From assembly GCA_028820635.1 (NCBI GenBank), contig JAPPIG010000074.1:127325-191324 (forward strand): a stretch of DNA of 64,000 nucleotides, read 5' to 3'. Positions 8,446 to 17,590 of this stretch are shown in pieces (position 1 is the first letter of the stretch; the number at the start of each line of letters is the position of its first letter). A program made the translations under genes and the position numbers. Under the pieces are notes generated by a model. The model had not been told where the DNA came from. It made no database searches and was given only the letters and a program-made list of their open reading frames with translations. This stretch comes from Candidatus Poribacteria bacterium. GTDB lineage: Bacteria; Poribacteria; WGA-4E; WGA-3G.

Positions 8446-10317
8446 ATGAAGGAAAACCAACCGAAAATGTGGCAACCTCTTCCGGGGGCGCCTGGGGTCT
8501 ATCTGATGAAAGCCTCCGACGGTTCCCCTATCTACATTGGTAAAGCGGTAAATTTGCGGAACCGTGTGCGCTCCTATTTTCAGCAGAGTGGACTCACTGA
8601 AAACCCTCTCACAGCACAGATGATGCGGTATGTGACAGAGGTCGATTATATCGTCACGAGTACCGAGATAGAAGCACTGATTCTGGAGAATAATCTGATT
8701 AAGGCACATCAACCACGATACAATGTAAAACTAAAAGATGATAAACGCTACCCGTTTCTGCGAGTAACAACGAATGAACCATTTCCGCGCATTATGATCA
8801 CACGTAAAACAGAAAATGACGGGACGCGCTATTTCGGTCCTTTTGTCCGCGTTCGTTCCACTCGACAAGTGCTAAAACAGTTAACCAAACTGTTTCCTAT
8901 CCGCACCTGTACGCTGCCGCTTGTAGAAACGGGAAACAAATACCGTGCTTGTCTCGATTATCACATTGGCAGATGTCCCGCGCCTTGTGCGAATAAGATA
9001 AGTGTCCAAGATTATAAAAAGATTGTTCGTAAGGTGTGTCAGTTCTTAGGTGGCAATACCAATGCTGTTGTAAAAGAGTTGCGTCAGCAGATGGAAGCCG
9101 CATCAAAGGCGTTAGATTTTGAAACAGCGGCGAAGTATCGGGATATGCTTAAAGACGTTCAACAAGCAGTAACCACACAACAGAGTCTTGACAATGTTTC
9201 AACAGTGGATGAAGATGTTATCGGTATTGCAACCGCTTTTCAGCATGGTGTGCAAAGTCGTCTTGGAGATATTGCCTGTGTACAAGTGTTGCACATTCGA
9301 GATGGAAAACTCTTGGAACGTGAGCATTATTATCTAAACGATGTGCATCCAGAATTAATACCGACTGCTATAAGTGCATTCGTTTCTCAATATTATCAGA
9401 ATGCTGTCTTAGTGCCAAAAACTATCGCATTACCAATGCCAATTGAATCAGTGGAACTGATTGAAAAATGGCTAAGCGAGAAACGTGGCAACCAGGTCTC
9501 TTTGCACGTGCCACGAGCAGGCAGACTCAGACGACTCCAAAATTTAGCAATGAAAAACGCTGAAGTGCTTCTGATACAGCGCGAGCAAAGCGTAGTTTAT
9601 AGCAGCGATGTGGATCCAGCACTGGTTGAACTACAGGAACTTCTTGAAATAAATCGTCCGCTCAGACGGATTGAGGCGTATGATATTTCTAATCTCGGCG
9701 ATAGATATGCTGTTGGTTCTATGGTAGTTTTGGAAGATGGCAAACCCGCTTCAAGTGAATATCGTCAGTTTCGGATTCGAGATGTTGTTGGGCAGAACGA
9801 TTATGCAATGATGCAAGAGGTCATTACACGACGCTTTCGGCGCGCCGAGACAGGAGATCAAAAATTTAGTAAATTACCGGACTTAATGTTAATTGACGGT
9901 GGAAAGGGACAATTAAGTGCTGCACAAGCTGCACTTCAACCTTTTGCTGAAGTGAATTTGGATCCTGTTCCTACACAGATTCCGATGATTGCATTGGCAA
10001 AACGGATTGAGGAAATTTTCGTTCCGGGAAATACTGACCCAATTGTGTTACGAGAAGATAATCCTACTTTACACTTAATTCAACGCTTACGGGATGAAGC
10101 ACACCGATTTGCAATTACATATCATCGAAAACTACGACAGAAAGCACTGAGTGAATCTGTACTCGACGAAATTCCAAATATTGGCCCGAAGCGGAAACAA
10201 GTTTTACTGCAAAAATTTGGTTCGATTGATGCAATTCGACAAGCAAGTTTAGATGAACTTCTCTCTGTGAAAGGAATTCCTCGTAGTGTCGCCGAAAATA
10301 TCCGAAAACATCTCTGA
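8446..10317 (+). CDS. uvrC: Excinuclease ABC subunit C
   Basis: This 623-residue protein matches full-length UvrC, which makes both incisions in nucleotide excision repair. The GIY-YIG nuclease domain (PGVYLMK... PIYIGKA, residues about 15-95) makes the 3' cut. A UVR helical hairpin that binds UvrB lies near 210-240 (ALDFETAAKYRDML). The RNase H-like domain that makes the 5' cut has AYDISNLG near 410, LMLIDGGKGQLSAA near 483 and RDEAHRFAI near 551. Two helix-hairpin-helix motifs close the protein (IPNIGPKRKQVLL and LLSVKGIPRSVAENI). The start is supported by GAGGTAGG upstream. uvrA and uvrB are not in the window. Confidence 0.97.
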   Translation: MKENQPKMWQPLPGAPGVYLMKASDGSPIYIGKAVNLRNRVRSYFQQSGLTENPLTAQMMRYVTEVDYIVTSTEIEALILENNLIKAHQPRYNVKLKDDKRYPFLRVTTNEPFPRIMITRKTENDGTRYFGPFVRVRSTRQVLKQLTKLFPIRTCTLPLVETGNKYRACLDYHIGRCPAPCANKISVQDYKKIVRKVCQFLGGNTNAVVKELRQQMEAASKALDFETAAKYRDMLKDVQQAVTTQQSLDNVSTVDEDVIGIATAFQHGVQSRLGDIACVQVLHIRDGKLLEREHYYLNDVHPELIPTAISAFVSQYYQNAVLVPKTIALPMPIESVELIEKWLSEKRGNQVSLHVPRAGRLRRLQNLAMKNAEVLLIQREQSVVYSSDVDPALVELQELLEINRPLRRIEAYDISNLGDRYAVGSMVVLEDGKPASSEYRQFRIRDVVGQNDYAMMQEVITRRFRRAETGDQKFSKLPDLMLIDGGKGQLSAAQAALQPFAEVNLDPVPTQIPMIALAKRIEEIFVPGNTDPIVLREDNPTLHLIQRLRDEAHRFAITYHRKLRQKALSESVLDEIPNIGPKRKQVLLQKFGSIDAIRQASLDELLSVKGIPRSVAENIRKHL

Positions 10318-10512
10318 AATTATAAATCTGATACCTTATTCTGTTCTAATCTGATAAAGCTGCCCGAATTTGTGCTTTTTAATTTGTTCTGCCCCTTATC
10401 GTGCAACTGTAGTGAGTGCTTAAGTGCGTTTTCTCGGAAGCACGATATTTTTGTATTGGCATATAATTTGCTTAAAATCTATCGTTAGAATACACAAACT
10501 GAGAGCGAGAAT

Positions 10513-13134
10513 ATGCGCGAAACACACATCAAATTTATCGGTATTTTACTTATTCTATTTTGCGTTGCCTTTTTACATGTGAAACTTTATCGTTTTGCTG
10601 AGATGACGAAAGATGGTGAATTGCAGGTTCTGGTATGCTTAGGACGGGTAATTAACATAGATACAAGTGATGAAGCAGACCAAATACTATCCATGCGGAT
10701 TATCTCTGGACAGTTTCGTGGAGAAACAGTTCAAGTAGATAATATCTGGATCGGACGTGCTTTCAGCGACCGTGTGTTGAGCAAAGGCGATGTGCTTTTT
10801 CTGGACATTCCGATCCGAGATCCCAACAATCCGAAAATCAGCAGTGTTTCAATGGGGCATTACTTCCGCACCCCATTTTTGCTTTATCTCGCGGGTGCGT
10901 TAGGAGTTTTGATGATCCTTGTTGCAGGAATGAAGGGTATCCGAGCAATTTTGACACTGTTTGTTACTGCTCTTTCTGTACTTTATCTCCTTGTTCCGCT
11001 AACTATTATGGGGTACAATCCAATTTTCGTCGCGTTGTTGATCGCTGCCTTCCTAACGTTAATGACCTTCCTACTCATAACCGGATTTAGTTTCAAAGTT
11101 ATATCTGGTGTAATTGGAACGCTCGGAGGTTTAACTGCAGTTGCTGTTCTATCTATCCTCAGCCAACACCTGATGGCGCTAACAGGGTTAGCACAGGAAT
11201 TCGGTTTTCTGGAACTCGGCATTTCACTCTGGCGCACACCAGGTTCACACCATTGGAATTTCACTGGTATCCTGTCAGCTGGAATCATTTTGGGAGCAGT
11301 CGGTGCAATGATGGATGTTAGCATGTCCATCTCCTCAAGTGTGCATGAGGTTAAACAGGTAAATCCGAATATAAGCGTCCGACAATCGATACAAGCAGGC
11401 TTGAATGTCGGACGTGATATTATGGGGACGATGGCAGATACGCTCATTTTCGCCTACCTCGGTGCACACATGATCACGATGTTGCTGCCACGCATCGATT
11501 TTCCTGAAGCAGGTTTCTTATATCCGTTTCTGCGATTGGTCAATGAAGAGGCGACAACTGTTGCTATTATTCAGGCGGTTGTCGGAACTATTGGACTTGT
11601 TCTTACCGTTCCGATTGCTGCCACAGTTGCAGGTTTCCTTACAAAATATACAAGGGTAAAGCGATCAGAAATACACGAAAATTTGCCTACGGAGGAGGAG
11701 TTAGAAGAATTATTCGGTGGTGAAACAGCACATGGCAGATATCGAGTTTTTTCCAGTCGAGTTGCAGTACCAATTGCATTAATACTTGTGCTGATCGGCA
11801 CAACGTTTGTTTACTATCGCACACGCGGGCTCTCTGCTACAATTTTGGAATACAAGGACGAACAGGGACAACTTACTGACAAATCGGAGTATGCGAAGGG
11901 TAAGGTAATTCGATTGCTTGAATCAAGTGGAAATTTTCTGTTTACTATTGATGGAGCCAACGCGACCGATTTGAACAAGAAAATAATTCCACCAATTCTG
12001 TGGGAGGCGTTCGCTAACAAAAAAATTACTTTTTCAGATGATGCCACTGTTTCCATCAAACCGTGGAAAGACAGTCGGTGGTTGATTTCAGATGCAGAGT
12101 ACGAACAGACTTACAGCATTCGCACTGCACAAGATGGAACGGACAGTCTTAATGTATATGATTCGGAAACAGAACACCATGTACTTGAAGTTAAAATGCT
12201 TAGCGGTATGTATAAAGGTGAACATTTAGTGTTACGAAATATTGTGAACCACAGCATGCCGTTGTTAAGTATTCCTGCGGAGCCAGGGGATATTGTACTT
12301 TGTAAGATTGGTGGTGACTCTAAACAGATTAGCCTTGTAAACATTGTGCAAGAATATGCGCGCGATAAATATCTTATCTGGTTTGTTGGTGGGATGTTTT
12401 TATTTATCATCCTTGTCGGTAGAATTGAAGGTATCCGTACCGTGTGTGCAATGCTGATTTCTGGTGCGGTCATTTACTTCTTTATGCTGCCGTTAATCTC
12501 ACAGGGCATGAACGCGGTTCTCGTTGTAACATTAACTTCAGGGGTAGTCGCTTTTGTGTCGTTAGTGTTTGTGATCGGTCCGAGTCGGAAAACCTATTCC
12601 GCTGTGTTGGGAACAATGGGTGGCATCCTTGTTGCGGGTCTGATTGTCTTGTTTGCACAAAAGCAGTTGCATTTTACTGGGTTAGAGAGTGCAATTGCTG
12701 CAGATATTGTTGAGGCAACGCGGACACCGCCCTTTGATTTCGTGCAAATTCTGTTAGCAGGTATGCTAATGGGAGTTTTGGGGGTTGCAGTTGATGGTGC
12801 GATTGAAGTGGCATCAAGTATGGAGGAAATTCGGCGCGCAAATCCAAATATGCCGACGTGGCGATTGATTGCTTCTGGTCTCAATGTTGGGACCGATATC
12901 CTCGGCACAATGATAAATACGTTAGTTTTTGCTTATCTCGGTGCGGAGTTGTTGTTGGTGATAGCGATAGCAGCACCAAATCTTGAATTCTTTAAAGAAC
13001 CAGCAGTGCAGTTATTGAGCCTTGGAGTCGTGTCAGCGGAGATCGTCCGTTTGCTTGCGGGTACACTTGGATTGGTATTAGCAATTCCGATTACCGCTAT
13101 AATCAGTGCATTCTGGAATCCAAAGAAAGTGTAG
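10513..13134 (+). CDS. YibE/F-like membrane protein, tandem-duplicated
   Basis: This 873-residue integral membrane protein contains two YibE/F units in one chain. Unit one has an N-terminal membrane anchor, a soluble beta domain with IISGQFRGETVQVDN (about residues 58-75) and a multi-helix block to about residue 385. Unit two repeats the scheme: anchor near 415, soluble domain with MLSGMYKGEHLVLRN (about 559-575) and a second helical block from about 617. Paired motifs GLNVGRDIMGTMADTLIFAYLG and GLNVGTDILGTMINTLVFAYLG mark the duplication. YibE/F proteins are uncharacterised transporter-like proteins, and usual members carry one unit. It follows uvrC after 195 bases with no clear promoter seen. 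Function is unknown; transport is only an inference from topology. Confidence 0.85.
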   Translation: MRETHIKFIGILLILFCVAFLHVKLYRFAEMTKDGELQVLVCLGRVINIDTSDEADQILSMRIISGQFRGETVQVDNIWIGRAFSDRVLSKGDVLFLDIPIRDPNNPKISSVSMGHYFRTPFLLYLAGALGVLMILVAGMKGIRAILTLFVTALSVLYLLVPLTIMGYNPIFVALLIAAFLTLMTFLLITGFSFKVISGVIGTLGGLTAVAVLSILSQHLMALTGLAQEFGFLELGISLWRTPGSHHWNFTGILSAGIILGAVGAMMDVSMSISSSVHEVKQVNPNISVRQSIQAGLNVGRDIMGTMADTLIFAYLGAHMITMLLPRIDFPEAGFLYPFLRLVNEEATTVAIIQAVVGTIGLVLTVPIAATVAGFLTKYTRVKRSEIHENLPTEEELEELFGGETAHGRYRVFSSRVAVPIALILVLIGTTFVYYRTRGLSATILEYKDEQGQLTDKSEYAKGKVIRLLESSGNFLFTIDGANATDLNKKIIPPILWEAFANKKITFSDDATVSIKPWKDSRWLISDAEYEQTYSIRTAQDGTDSLNVYDSETEHHVLEVKMLSGMYKGEHLVLRNIVNHSMPLLSIPAEPGDIVLCKIGGDSKQISLVNIVQEYARDKYLIWFVGGMFLFIILVGRIEGIRTVCAMLISGAVIYFFMLPLISQGMNAVLVVTLTSGVVAFVSLVFVIGPSRKTYSAVLGTMGGILVAGLIVLFAQKQLHFTGLESAIAADIVEATRTPPFDFVQILLAGMLMGVLGVAVDGAIEVASSMEEIRRANPNMPTWRLIASGLNVGTDILGTMINTLVFAYLGAELLLVIAIAAPNLEFFKEPAVQLLSLGVVSAEIVRLLAGTLGLVLAIPITAIISAFWNPKKV

Positions 13135-13150
13135 TGGTGTTCAGTGCTGG

Positions 13151-13492
13151 TTATTTGAAATCAGGGATTTGTATATAGGAAGTACCAGTTTGTAAACGCG
13201 AAATAACATTTGGGAGGTGTTGGTGCAGAATTTCGCGCATAACAGCATTTGGAATATTGCCGCATGTAATCCAAACAATCTGCGGTGGGGGTCCAAATCG
13301 TTGTAATAAATTAAGAAAATCACTATCCTTTGTTAACACAACTACCTTTTCGGTCCGTGCGGCAAAGAAGATTTCTTCATCACTTGCGTTTCGTAGCCCA
13401 AGTCGTTGAACAGAGAATGCTTCAATAGCAAAAGTGTCACTGATCCAAGGTGCAAGTGCGGGTGAAAGTTGGGCATCAATCCAAAACTTCAT
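13151..13492 (-). CDS. DUF5615 PIN-like protein (probable toxin of a TA pair)
   Basis: This 113-residue protein begins MKFWIDAQLSPALAPW, the hallmark of the DUF5615 PIN-like family, with the first acidic residue at D6. Further acidic positions are NASDEEIFFAA near 40 and VLTKDSDFLNLL near 53-64, consistent with the metal-binding aspartates of a PIN ribonuclease fold. Its start codon overlaps the stop of the upstream DUF433 gene by four bases (ATGA at 13489-13492), the arrangement typical of toxin-antitoxin operons. RNA cleavage is inferred from the fold. It is convergent with the YibE/F-like gene ending at 13134. Confidence 0.85.
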   Translation of the reverse strand: MKFWIDAQLSPALAPWISDTFAIEAFSVQRLGLRNASDEEIFFAARTEKVVVLTKDSDFLNLLQRFGPPPQIVWITCGNIPNAVMREILHQHLPNVISRLQTGTSYIQIPDFK

Positions 13493-13974
13493 GCGGTAAG
13501 TATGGGAACGTCCATTTTATTTGCAGCGAACTGCAAACAAGCAAGAATATCTTCGGATTCCAGATCCGGCATTTCTTCAAGAATCTCATTAAAGGAGAGT
13601 CCGCTTGCAAGCAATCCCAAGACATCTGTAACTCGAATTCTCATGCCTCGAATACAAGGACGTCCCCCACACTGCTGTGGATTCAAAGTAATTCGACTCA
13701 ATCGCAGCCGTTGTTCAATTGTGATTTTGAGAGCAACATCGCCAGTTTGTTTTGCTAAATCGCCAGCGATTTGAAAATCCGACTCCGCCTCACAAATTTT
13801 TCCCAGTTTATCTTTTGCAATTCCTCGGTTGTAATATGCATACGCAAAATCTGGTTTTAGATCGATTGCCGCATCAAAATCAACTATAGACCCCTTATAA
13901 TCACCCAACTCACTCTTTTTATTCCCTGACTGAAAATATGTTTCTGCAGATGATAATTTGTTTGCAGGTTTCAT
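13489..13974 (-). CDS. TPR-DUF433 fusion protein (probable antitoxin)
   Basis: A longer frame runs back to 14103, but that stretch reads through a repeat element. The ATG at 13974 has a good AAGGGA site seven bases upstream, giving 161 residues. Residues about 10-75 form tetratricopeptide repeats (SSAETYFQSGNKKSELGDY, then AYAYYNRGIAKDKLGK). Residues about 98-158 are a DUF433 domain (GRPCIRGMRIRVTDVLGLLASG), a VapB-like DNA-binding antitoxin family with a helix-turn-helix. DUF433 proteins are usually around 75-80 residues without TPRs, so the fusion is unusual. It overlaps the DUF5615 gene by four bases and probably controls that protein and their shared promoter. Confidence 0.82.
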   Translation of the reverse strand: MKPANKLSSAETYFQSGNKKSELGDYKGSIVDFDAAIDLKPDFAYAYYNRGIAKDKLGKICEAESDFQIAGDLAKQTGDVALKITIEQRLRLSRITLNPQQCGGRPCIRGMRIRVTDVLGLLASGLSFNEILEEMPDLESEDILACLQFAANKMDVPILTA

Positions 13975-13986
13975 CTGAATTTCCCT

Positions 13987-14156
13987 TATAGTAAATTCTG
14001 TAAATAAGTTCATATATATTCTGTAGGAGCGATCTCCGAATCGCGACGAAACCACTGTTAGTCGGGAATCGGAGTTCCCTCCCGCTGAATGCCAAAAGCG
14101 CATTCAGCGTTGATTCACAGTTCAGATGTAAAGGTAATTGTAGAATCCACTATATA
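13987..14156. repeat. MITE-like element, copy A, with inverted core and extra hairpin
   Basis: Terminal inverted repeats TATAGTAAATTCTG (13987-14000) and its partner ending in CACTATATA (14148-14156) bound a 170-base segment. Inside is the hairpin-rich core beginning TGTAGGAGCGATCTCCGAA at 14022, in the opposite orientation to copies at 20851 and 52142, and a second perfect hairpin with arms CGCTGAATGC and GCATTCAGCG (14083-14109). No transposase is encoded, so mobilisation would have to be in trans. It abuts the leader of the TPR-DUF433 gene. Confidence 0.65.
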
Positions 14157-14266
14157 AATGTATGTCCAAGTTGGAATCCTATCATAATTATCATACCATG
14201 CAAAAACTTGTGTAGCAATGAAATTTATCTATTGCGATGTTCAATATTTTAGTTTATAGGTTTCTA

Positions 14267-15436
14267 TCATCCTCTATACAACGTCCGCATCTGTTTTATC
14301 ACTTTAGGTAGTTTGGTGATTACAGTATCAATTTCTTCTTCAGTCGTATTTCTCCCAAGCGAAAATCGAACTGTACCTTGTGCTAATCTGGGAGGTAATC
14401 CAAGCGCAGCAAGCACATGTGATGGTTCCATAGACCCAGACGTACACGCAGAACCTGTTGACACACAGATTCCCTCCATATCCAGTCGCAAGATAAGACT
14501 TTCACCTTCCACTGCCTCAAAAGAGACGTTAAGTGTGCCGGGGGCACAATATTCAGGATGTCCATTGTAGTGCAATCGCTCAATGTGTGCGTCAAGCCCT
14601 TCGCGTAGCCGATGAGTTAATTTGTTCAAGTGTTCAGCGTACACGTCCCGTTCTTGTTTTGCAAGTTCTGATGCAATGCCAAGTCCAACGATGGCAGGTA
14701 CATTTTCAGACCCTGCGCGTCTATTGCGTTCATGTGAACCACCGTGCACGAGGTTTGCCAAACGAGCACCGCGGCGGATATATAAGACACCAATACCCTT
14801 TGGCGCATATATTTTGTGTCCCGAAAGCGATAACAGGTTAACACCAAGTTCCTGCACATTTACGTCCAATTTCCCGATAGATTGCACAGCATCGGTATGC
14901 ACAGGAATTTCGTGTTCTTGTCCAATTTGACAAATTGCTTCCAGCGGTTGAATGGTTCCATTTTCATTGTTGACATGCATAATAGAAATCAGAATTGTGC
15001 TATCGCGAATAGCAGAACTGAGTTGCTCAATTTGAATCCGCCCGTATCTATCTACTGGAAGATAGGTTACCTCATAACCACGTTGCTCCAAATATTGACA
15101 GGTATGCAAAACAGCGTGATGTTCCACAGAGGACGTAATAATGTGATTTCCTTCTCCCCGACTTTTTTGCAGTTCAGTTAGTCCTTTGATAGCGTGGTTA
15201 TCTGCTTCTGTCCCACTTCCGGTAAACACAATTTCACTGGGGCTTTTAGCACCGATGAGTTCTGCTACCTGTTCGCGCGCTGTGTCAATTGCGTTACGTG
15301 CTTCACGCCCATAAGCGTGGATACTGGATCCATTACCGAATGCCTCTGTCAGAAACGGCATCATCGCGTCTCGGACTTCAGGGCGTAGTGGGGTTGTGGC
15401 ATTGTAATCAAGGTAAATACGTTGCATGTCTTTCAT
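14267..15436 (-). CDS. Cysteine desulfurase (NifS/IscS family)
   Basis: This 389-residue PLP enzyme releases sulfur from cysteine for Fe-S clusters and thiolated tRNA, and also acts on selenocysteine in some members. It starts with IYLDYNATTPLRPEV, has SSVEHHAVLHT near residue 103 (PLP-stacking histidine), the PLP lysine in SLSGHKIYAPKGIG near 207 and the mobile catalytic cysteine loop STGSACTSGSMEPSHVL near 326-342. The pattern fits the IscS/NifS group (group I) better than SufS. Two ATGs nine bases apart (15436 and 15427) are both possible starts. No iscU or suf gene is adjacent. It stands alone on the minus strand between repeat-rich spacers. Confidence 0.93.
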   Translation of the reverse strand: MKDMQRIYLDYNATTPLRPEVRDAMMPFLTEAFGNGSSIHAYGREARNAIDTAREQVAELIGAKSPSEIVFTGSGTEADNHAIKGLTELQKSRGEGNHIITSSVEHHAVLHTCQYLEQRGYEVTYLPVDRYGRIQIEQLSSAIRDSTILISIMHVNNENGTIQPLEAICQIGQEHEIPVHTDAVQSIGKLDVNVQELGVNLLSLSGHKIYAPKGIGVLYIRRGARLANLVHGGSHERNRRAGSENVPAIVGLGIASELAKQERDVYAEHLNKLTHRLREGLDAHIERLHYNGHPEYCAPGTLNVSFEAVEGESLILRLDMEGICVSTGSACTSGSMEPSHVLAALGLPPRLAQGTVRFSLGRNTTEEEIDTVITKLPKVIKQMRTLYRG

Positions 15437-15471
15437 TCTATTGAGATTAAATTTCTGTTATTAGGATAGGT

Positions 15472-16815
15472 TCATCTATATGTTCGGTAATTGAGAAAGG
15501 AAATCTGATTTGAAGAAACTTTAATTTCTTGTAGAGTCTCACTTTTTCTAATATTTCCGTTAGCATTTAAAAAAGAGAGTTTGACCTTGTGAGTGCCAGC
15601 AGGGAGTGCCATCCGCACCATGAATATCTGATTAGGCAGTGTTTGCCATGAACGTGTATCCGCACTTTCAGTCAGCACACCCGCGAGATTAACAACTGCT
15701 CCTAAAACCTTATTTTGCTTCTTTGCTTCACGGAATGTTAAGTATTTTAGTATGGCACGCACTAAAGTTCGAATAAGGGTTATAGGACGTTCAGCTTCAA
15801 GTGTTTCAATTGCGATGGTCTCAATATCCTCTATTAGCACACCATCGGCTATCTCTTCTCCAGCAGAAACCTGAATCCCTGCGAACTGTGGACGATTAGA
15901 ACGAATTGTCGGGATTGCAACGTGTAAAAGATATTCCAGTTTTATTTCCTCCACAACCAACCCTTCGCGTGTTCTAAGCGTGACAGCAAACTCACTGGCA
16001 TTATCTTTGTCAACTTTATCGGTTTTGAGGATAGGAAAGGTTAAGGTCTCCTCACGTTTACGTGGGACATAACCTGTTTCATAAAAGAGGATCAACTCGC
16101 CATGGTTTTCAGGAATTCGTGACGGTTCGTTATATTGTTTGCGGTAACGCTCATACTCCTCAGTAAAACCGAGTTTGCGTGATAGACGCACTAAAGAATG
16201 ACCAACATCTTTAGGGATTGGGACACCAGTTATCTTTGCAGCATTTTTATAGTATTCTTCTGCCTGTCTATATGAGATAAATGCATCATTCCACTCTCCC
16301 GCTGCTTCAAATACCATGCCACAAAAGTGTGCAAGAAATCCGGTTCCAAAGTAATTATATTCGTTATCTTCACCTTTGAAATATTGAATTAGATTAGTAG
16401 CACGACGGCATTCTACCAACGCATCGTCCAACTTATTTAGATAGAAATAGTTTAGCGCATGGTAATAGTGACTCAACAACCTCTCGTATCGGGTGCCAGC
16501 ATAAGGACGGAGTTTATCAGTGGTGATAAGCGATAAAGCTTCTTTAGAAACACTTTTGGTGAAGCGATCTTCTGCGATCATTTCTGCTTGTTCAAATGCT
16601 TTACTGCTTTCTGGAAATAAGTTCGCGTAATGAGAAGTCAATCCCAATTCATAATGATGTGGAATATCCGATTTTTTCGGTGCATGTTTTTTAAGGTAAT
16701 TGTAGGCATCTGCTGGCTTACCCGTTTCCAAATCGGTTTTGACTTCTTGGAACTTATAGCCAGCGCACCCTGTTGTTAAAAAAATAATAAATAGAAAATA
16801 ATAAATTTTGGTCAT
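15472..16815 (-). CDS. COG3014-like lipoprotein with TPR-like repeats
   Basis: This 447-residue protein has a lipoprotein signal peptide with lipobox LTTGC (cysteine 17), so it should be anchored to a membrane. The first 230 residues are helical and TPR-like (HYELGLTSHYANLFPESSKAFEQAEMIAE; LLSHYYHALNYFYLNKLDDAL; EAAGEWNDAFISYRQAEEYY). The rest is beta-rich, including a NHGELILFYETGYVP segment typical of COG3014 proteins. This family is commonly found beside LpoB-like lipoproteins, as here (16897-17499). A role in envelope or peptidoglycan assembly is inferred only from that association. A strong hairpin separates the two genes. Confidence 0.8.
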   Translation of the reverse strand: MTKIYYFLFIIFLTTGCAGYKFQEVKTDLETGKPADAYNYLKKHAPKKSDIPHHYELGLTSHYANLFPESSKAFEQAEMIAEDRFTKSVSKEALSLITTDKLRPYAGTRYERLLSHYYHALNYFYLNKLDDALVECRRATNLIQYFKGEDNEYNYFGTGFLAHFCGMVFEAAGEWNDAFISYRQAEEYYKNAAKITGVPIPKDVGHSLVRLSRKLGFTEEYERYRKQYNEPSRIPENHGELILFYETGYVPRKREETLTFPILKTDKVDKDNASEFAVTLRTREGLVVEEIKLEYLLHVAIPTIRSNRPQFAGIQVSAGEEIADGVLIEDIETIAIETLEAERPITLIRTLVRAILKYLTFREAKKQNKVLGAVVNLAGVLTESADTRSWQTLPNQIFMVRMALPAGTHKVKLSFLNANGNIRKSETLQEIKVSSNQISFLNYRTYR

Positions 16816-16841
16816 TGTATTTCAGGTTTTTAAATTATAAT

Positions 16842-16863
16842 GGGCGGGCATACGCACCCGCCC
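16842..16863 (-). terminator. GC-rich hairpin between lpoB-like and COG3014-like genes
   Basis: A perfect 7-bp stem, GGGCGGG at 16842-16848 and CCCGCCC at 16857-16863, closes an 8-base loop. Read on the minus strand it lies 34 bases after the lpoB-like stop codon and is followed by an AT-rich run without a clean U-tract. It could be a weak terminator, an attenuator between the two lipoprotein genes, or an mRNA-stabilising stem. Confidence 0.45.
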
Positions 16864-16896
16864 GATACTTCAACAGGAAAGTTCATACAAAAAGAT

Positions 16897-17499
16897 TTAC
16901 AATTTGAACTTGCCTTTACCAATAAACTTTTTAATTTCTTTCTCCCCGATCCAAACTTTTATATTGCTTTCAATATTTGTCAATGTGAGATCAGTCTGAT
17001 AAAACACGATTTGTTTTCCACCTTCGCGATCCTCAATGGTATTGATTTCGCCTGTCAACATGTAATCAGCACCCTCTTCACGCCCCATCTGCTTGATAGT
17101 TTCAATGGCTGCGTTTTCACTCTGATCCGCACGTTCTTCTCGAAGTTCACTACGTTCGCTACTACTGGCAACAACCTCAACCTTTCCCGAATTGACGAAT
17201 GCTCGTTCAATATCACCGATGAACGTTTGTGTGGGGATATGTTCTGTACTCTTATTACGGATTCCACCTACAATCACAACGGGTCTTTCACCAGATGACT
17301 TATTGTGATTGTTAATCCAAATGTGGCTTAAACAGTCAGCAATCATATTTTCAGCGACCATACGGGAATCTGTATCGTTCCATCTACCTGAGAGGTCAAC
17401 GACGGTATCGCTATCAATACGGGTAACCTGCTTGGAGGGACCACATCCACTGAATACGATTATCCCGATCAGTATTAGGCAAGACAATACTTTATACAT
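16897..17499 (-). CDS. LpoB-like lipoprotein (penicillin-binding protein activator family)
   Basis: This 200-residue protein carries a lipobox (VFSGC, cysteine 19) and then an LpoB-like domain: DLSGRWNDTDSRMVAENMIADCL, PVVIVGGIRNKSTEHIPTQTFIGDIERAF, GREEGADYMLTGEINTI and the closing YQTDLTLTNIESNIKVWIGEKEIKKF. In E. coli, outer-membrane LpoB activates the peptidoglycan synthase PBP1B. The family match is clear, the target here is inferred. The start at 17499 has an AAGGAG site seven bases upstream. The COG3014-like gene follows 81 bases downstream, and the two are probably functionally linked. Confidence 0.88.
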   Translation of the reverse strand: MYKVLSCLILIGIIVFSGCGPSKQVTRIDSDTVVDLSGRWNDTDSRMVAENMIADCLSHIWINNHNKSSGERPVVIVGGIRNKSTEHIPTQTFIGDIERAFVNSGKVEVVASSSERSELREERADQSENAAIETIKQMGREEGADYMLTGEINTIEDREGGKQIVFYQTDLTLTNIESNIKVWIGEKEIKKFIGKGKFKL

Positions 17500-17590
17500 T
17501 TCATTACTCCTTTTAATGTTTTTTAAGCAGTAGATAAATCACCTACTCCTACAGCAGGCGAGTAACCTGCATCAATAAATAATATATTTA

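Noticed and set aside
13975..14103. N-terminal extension of the TPR-DUF433 protein
   Set aside because: This stretch translates a MITE-like repeat; the internal ATG at 13974 has a proper ribosome binding site.
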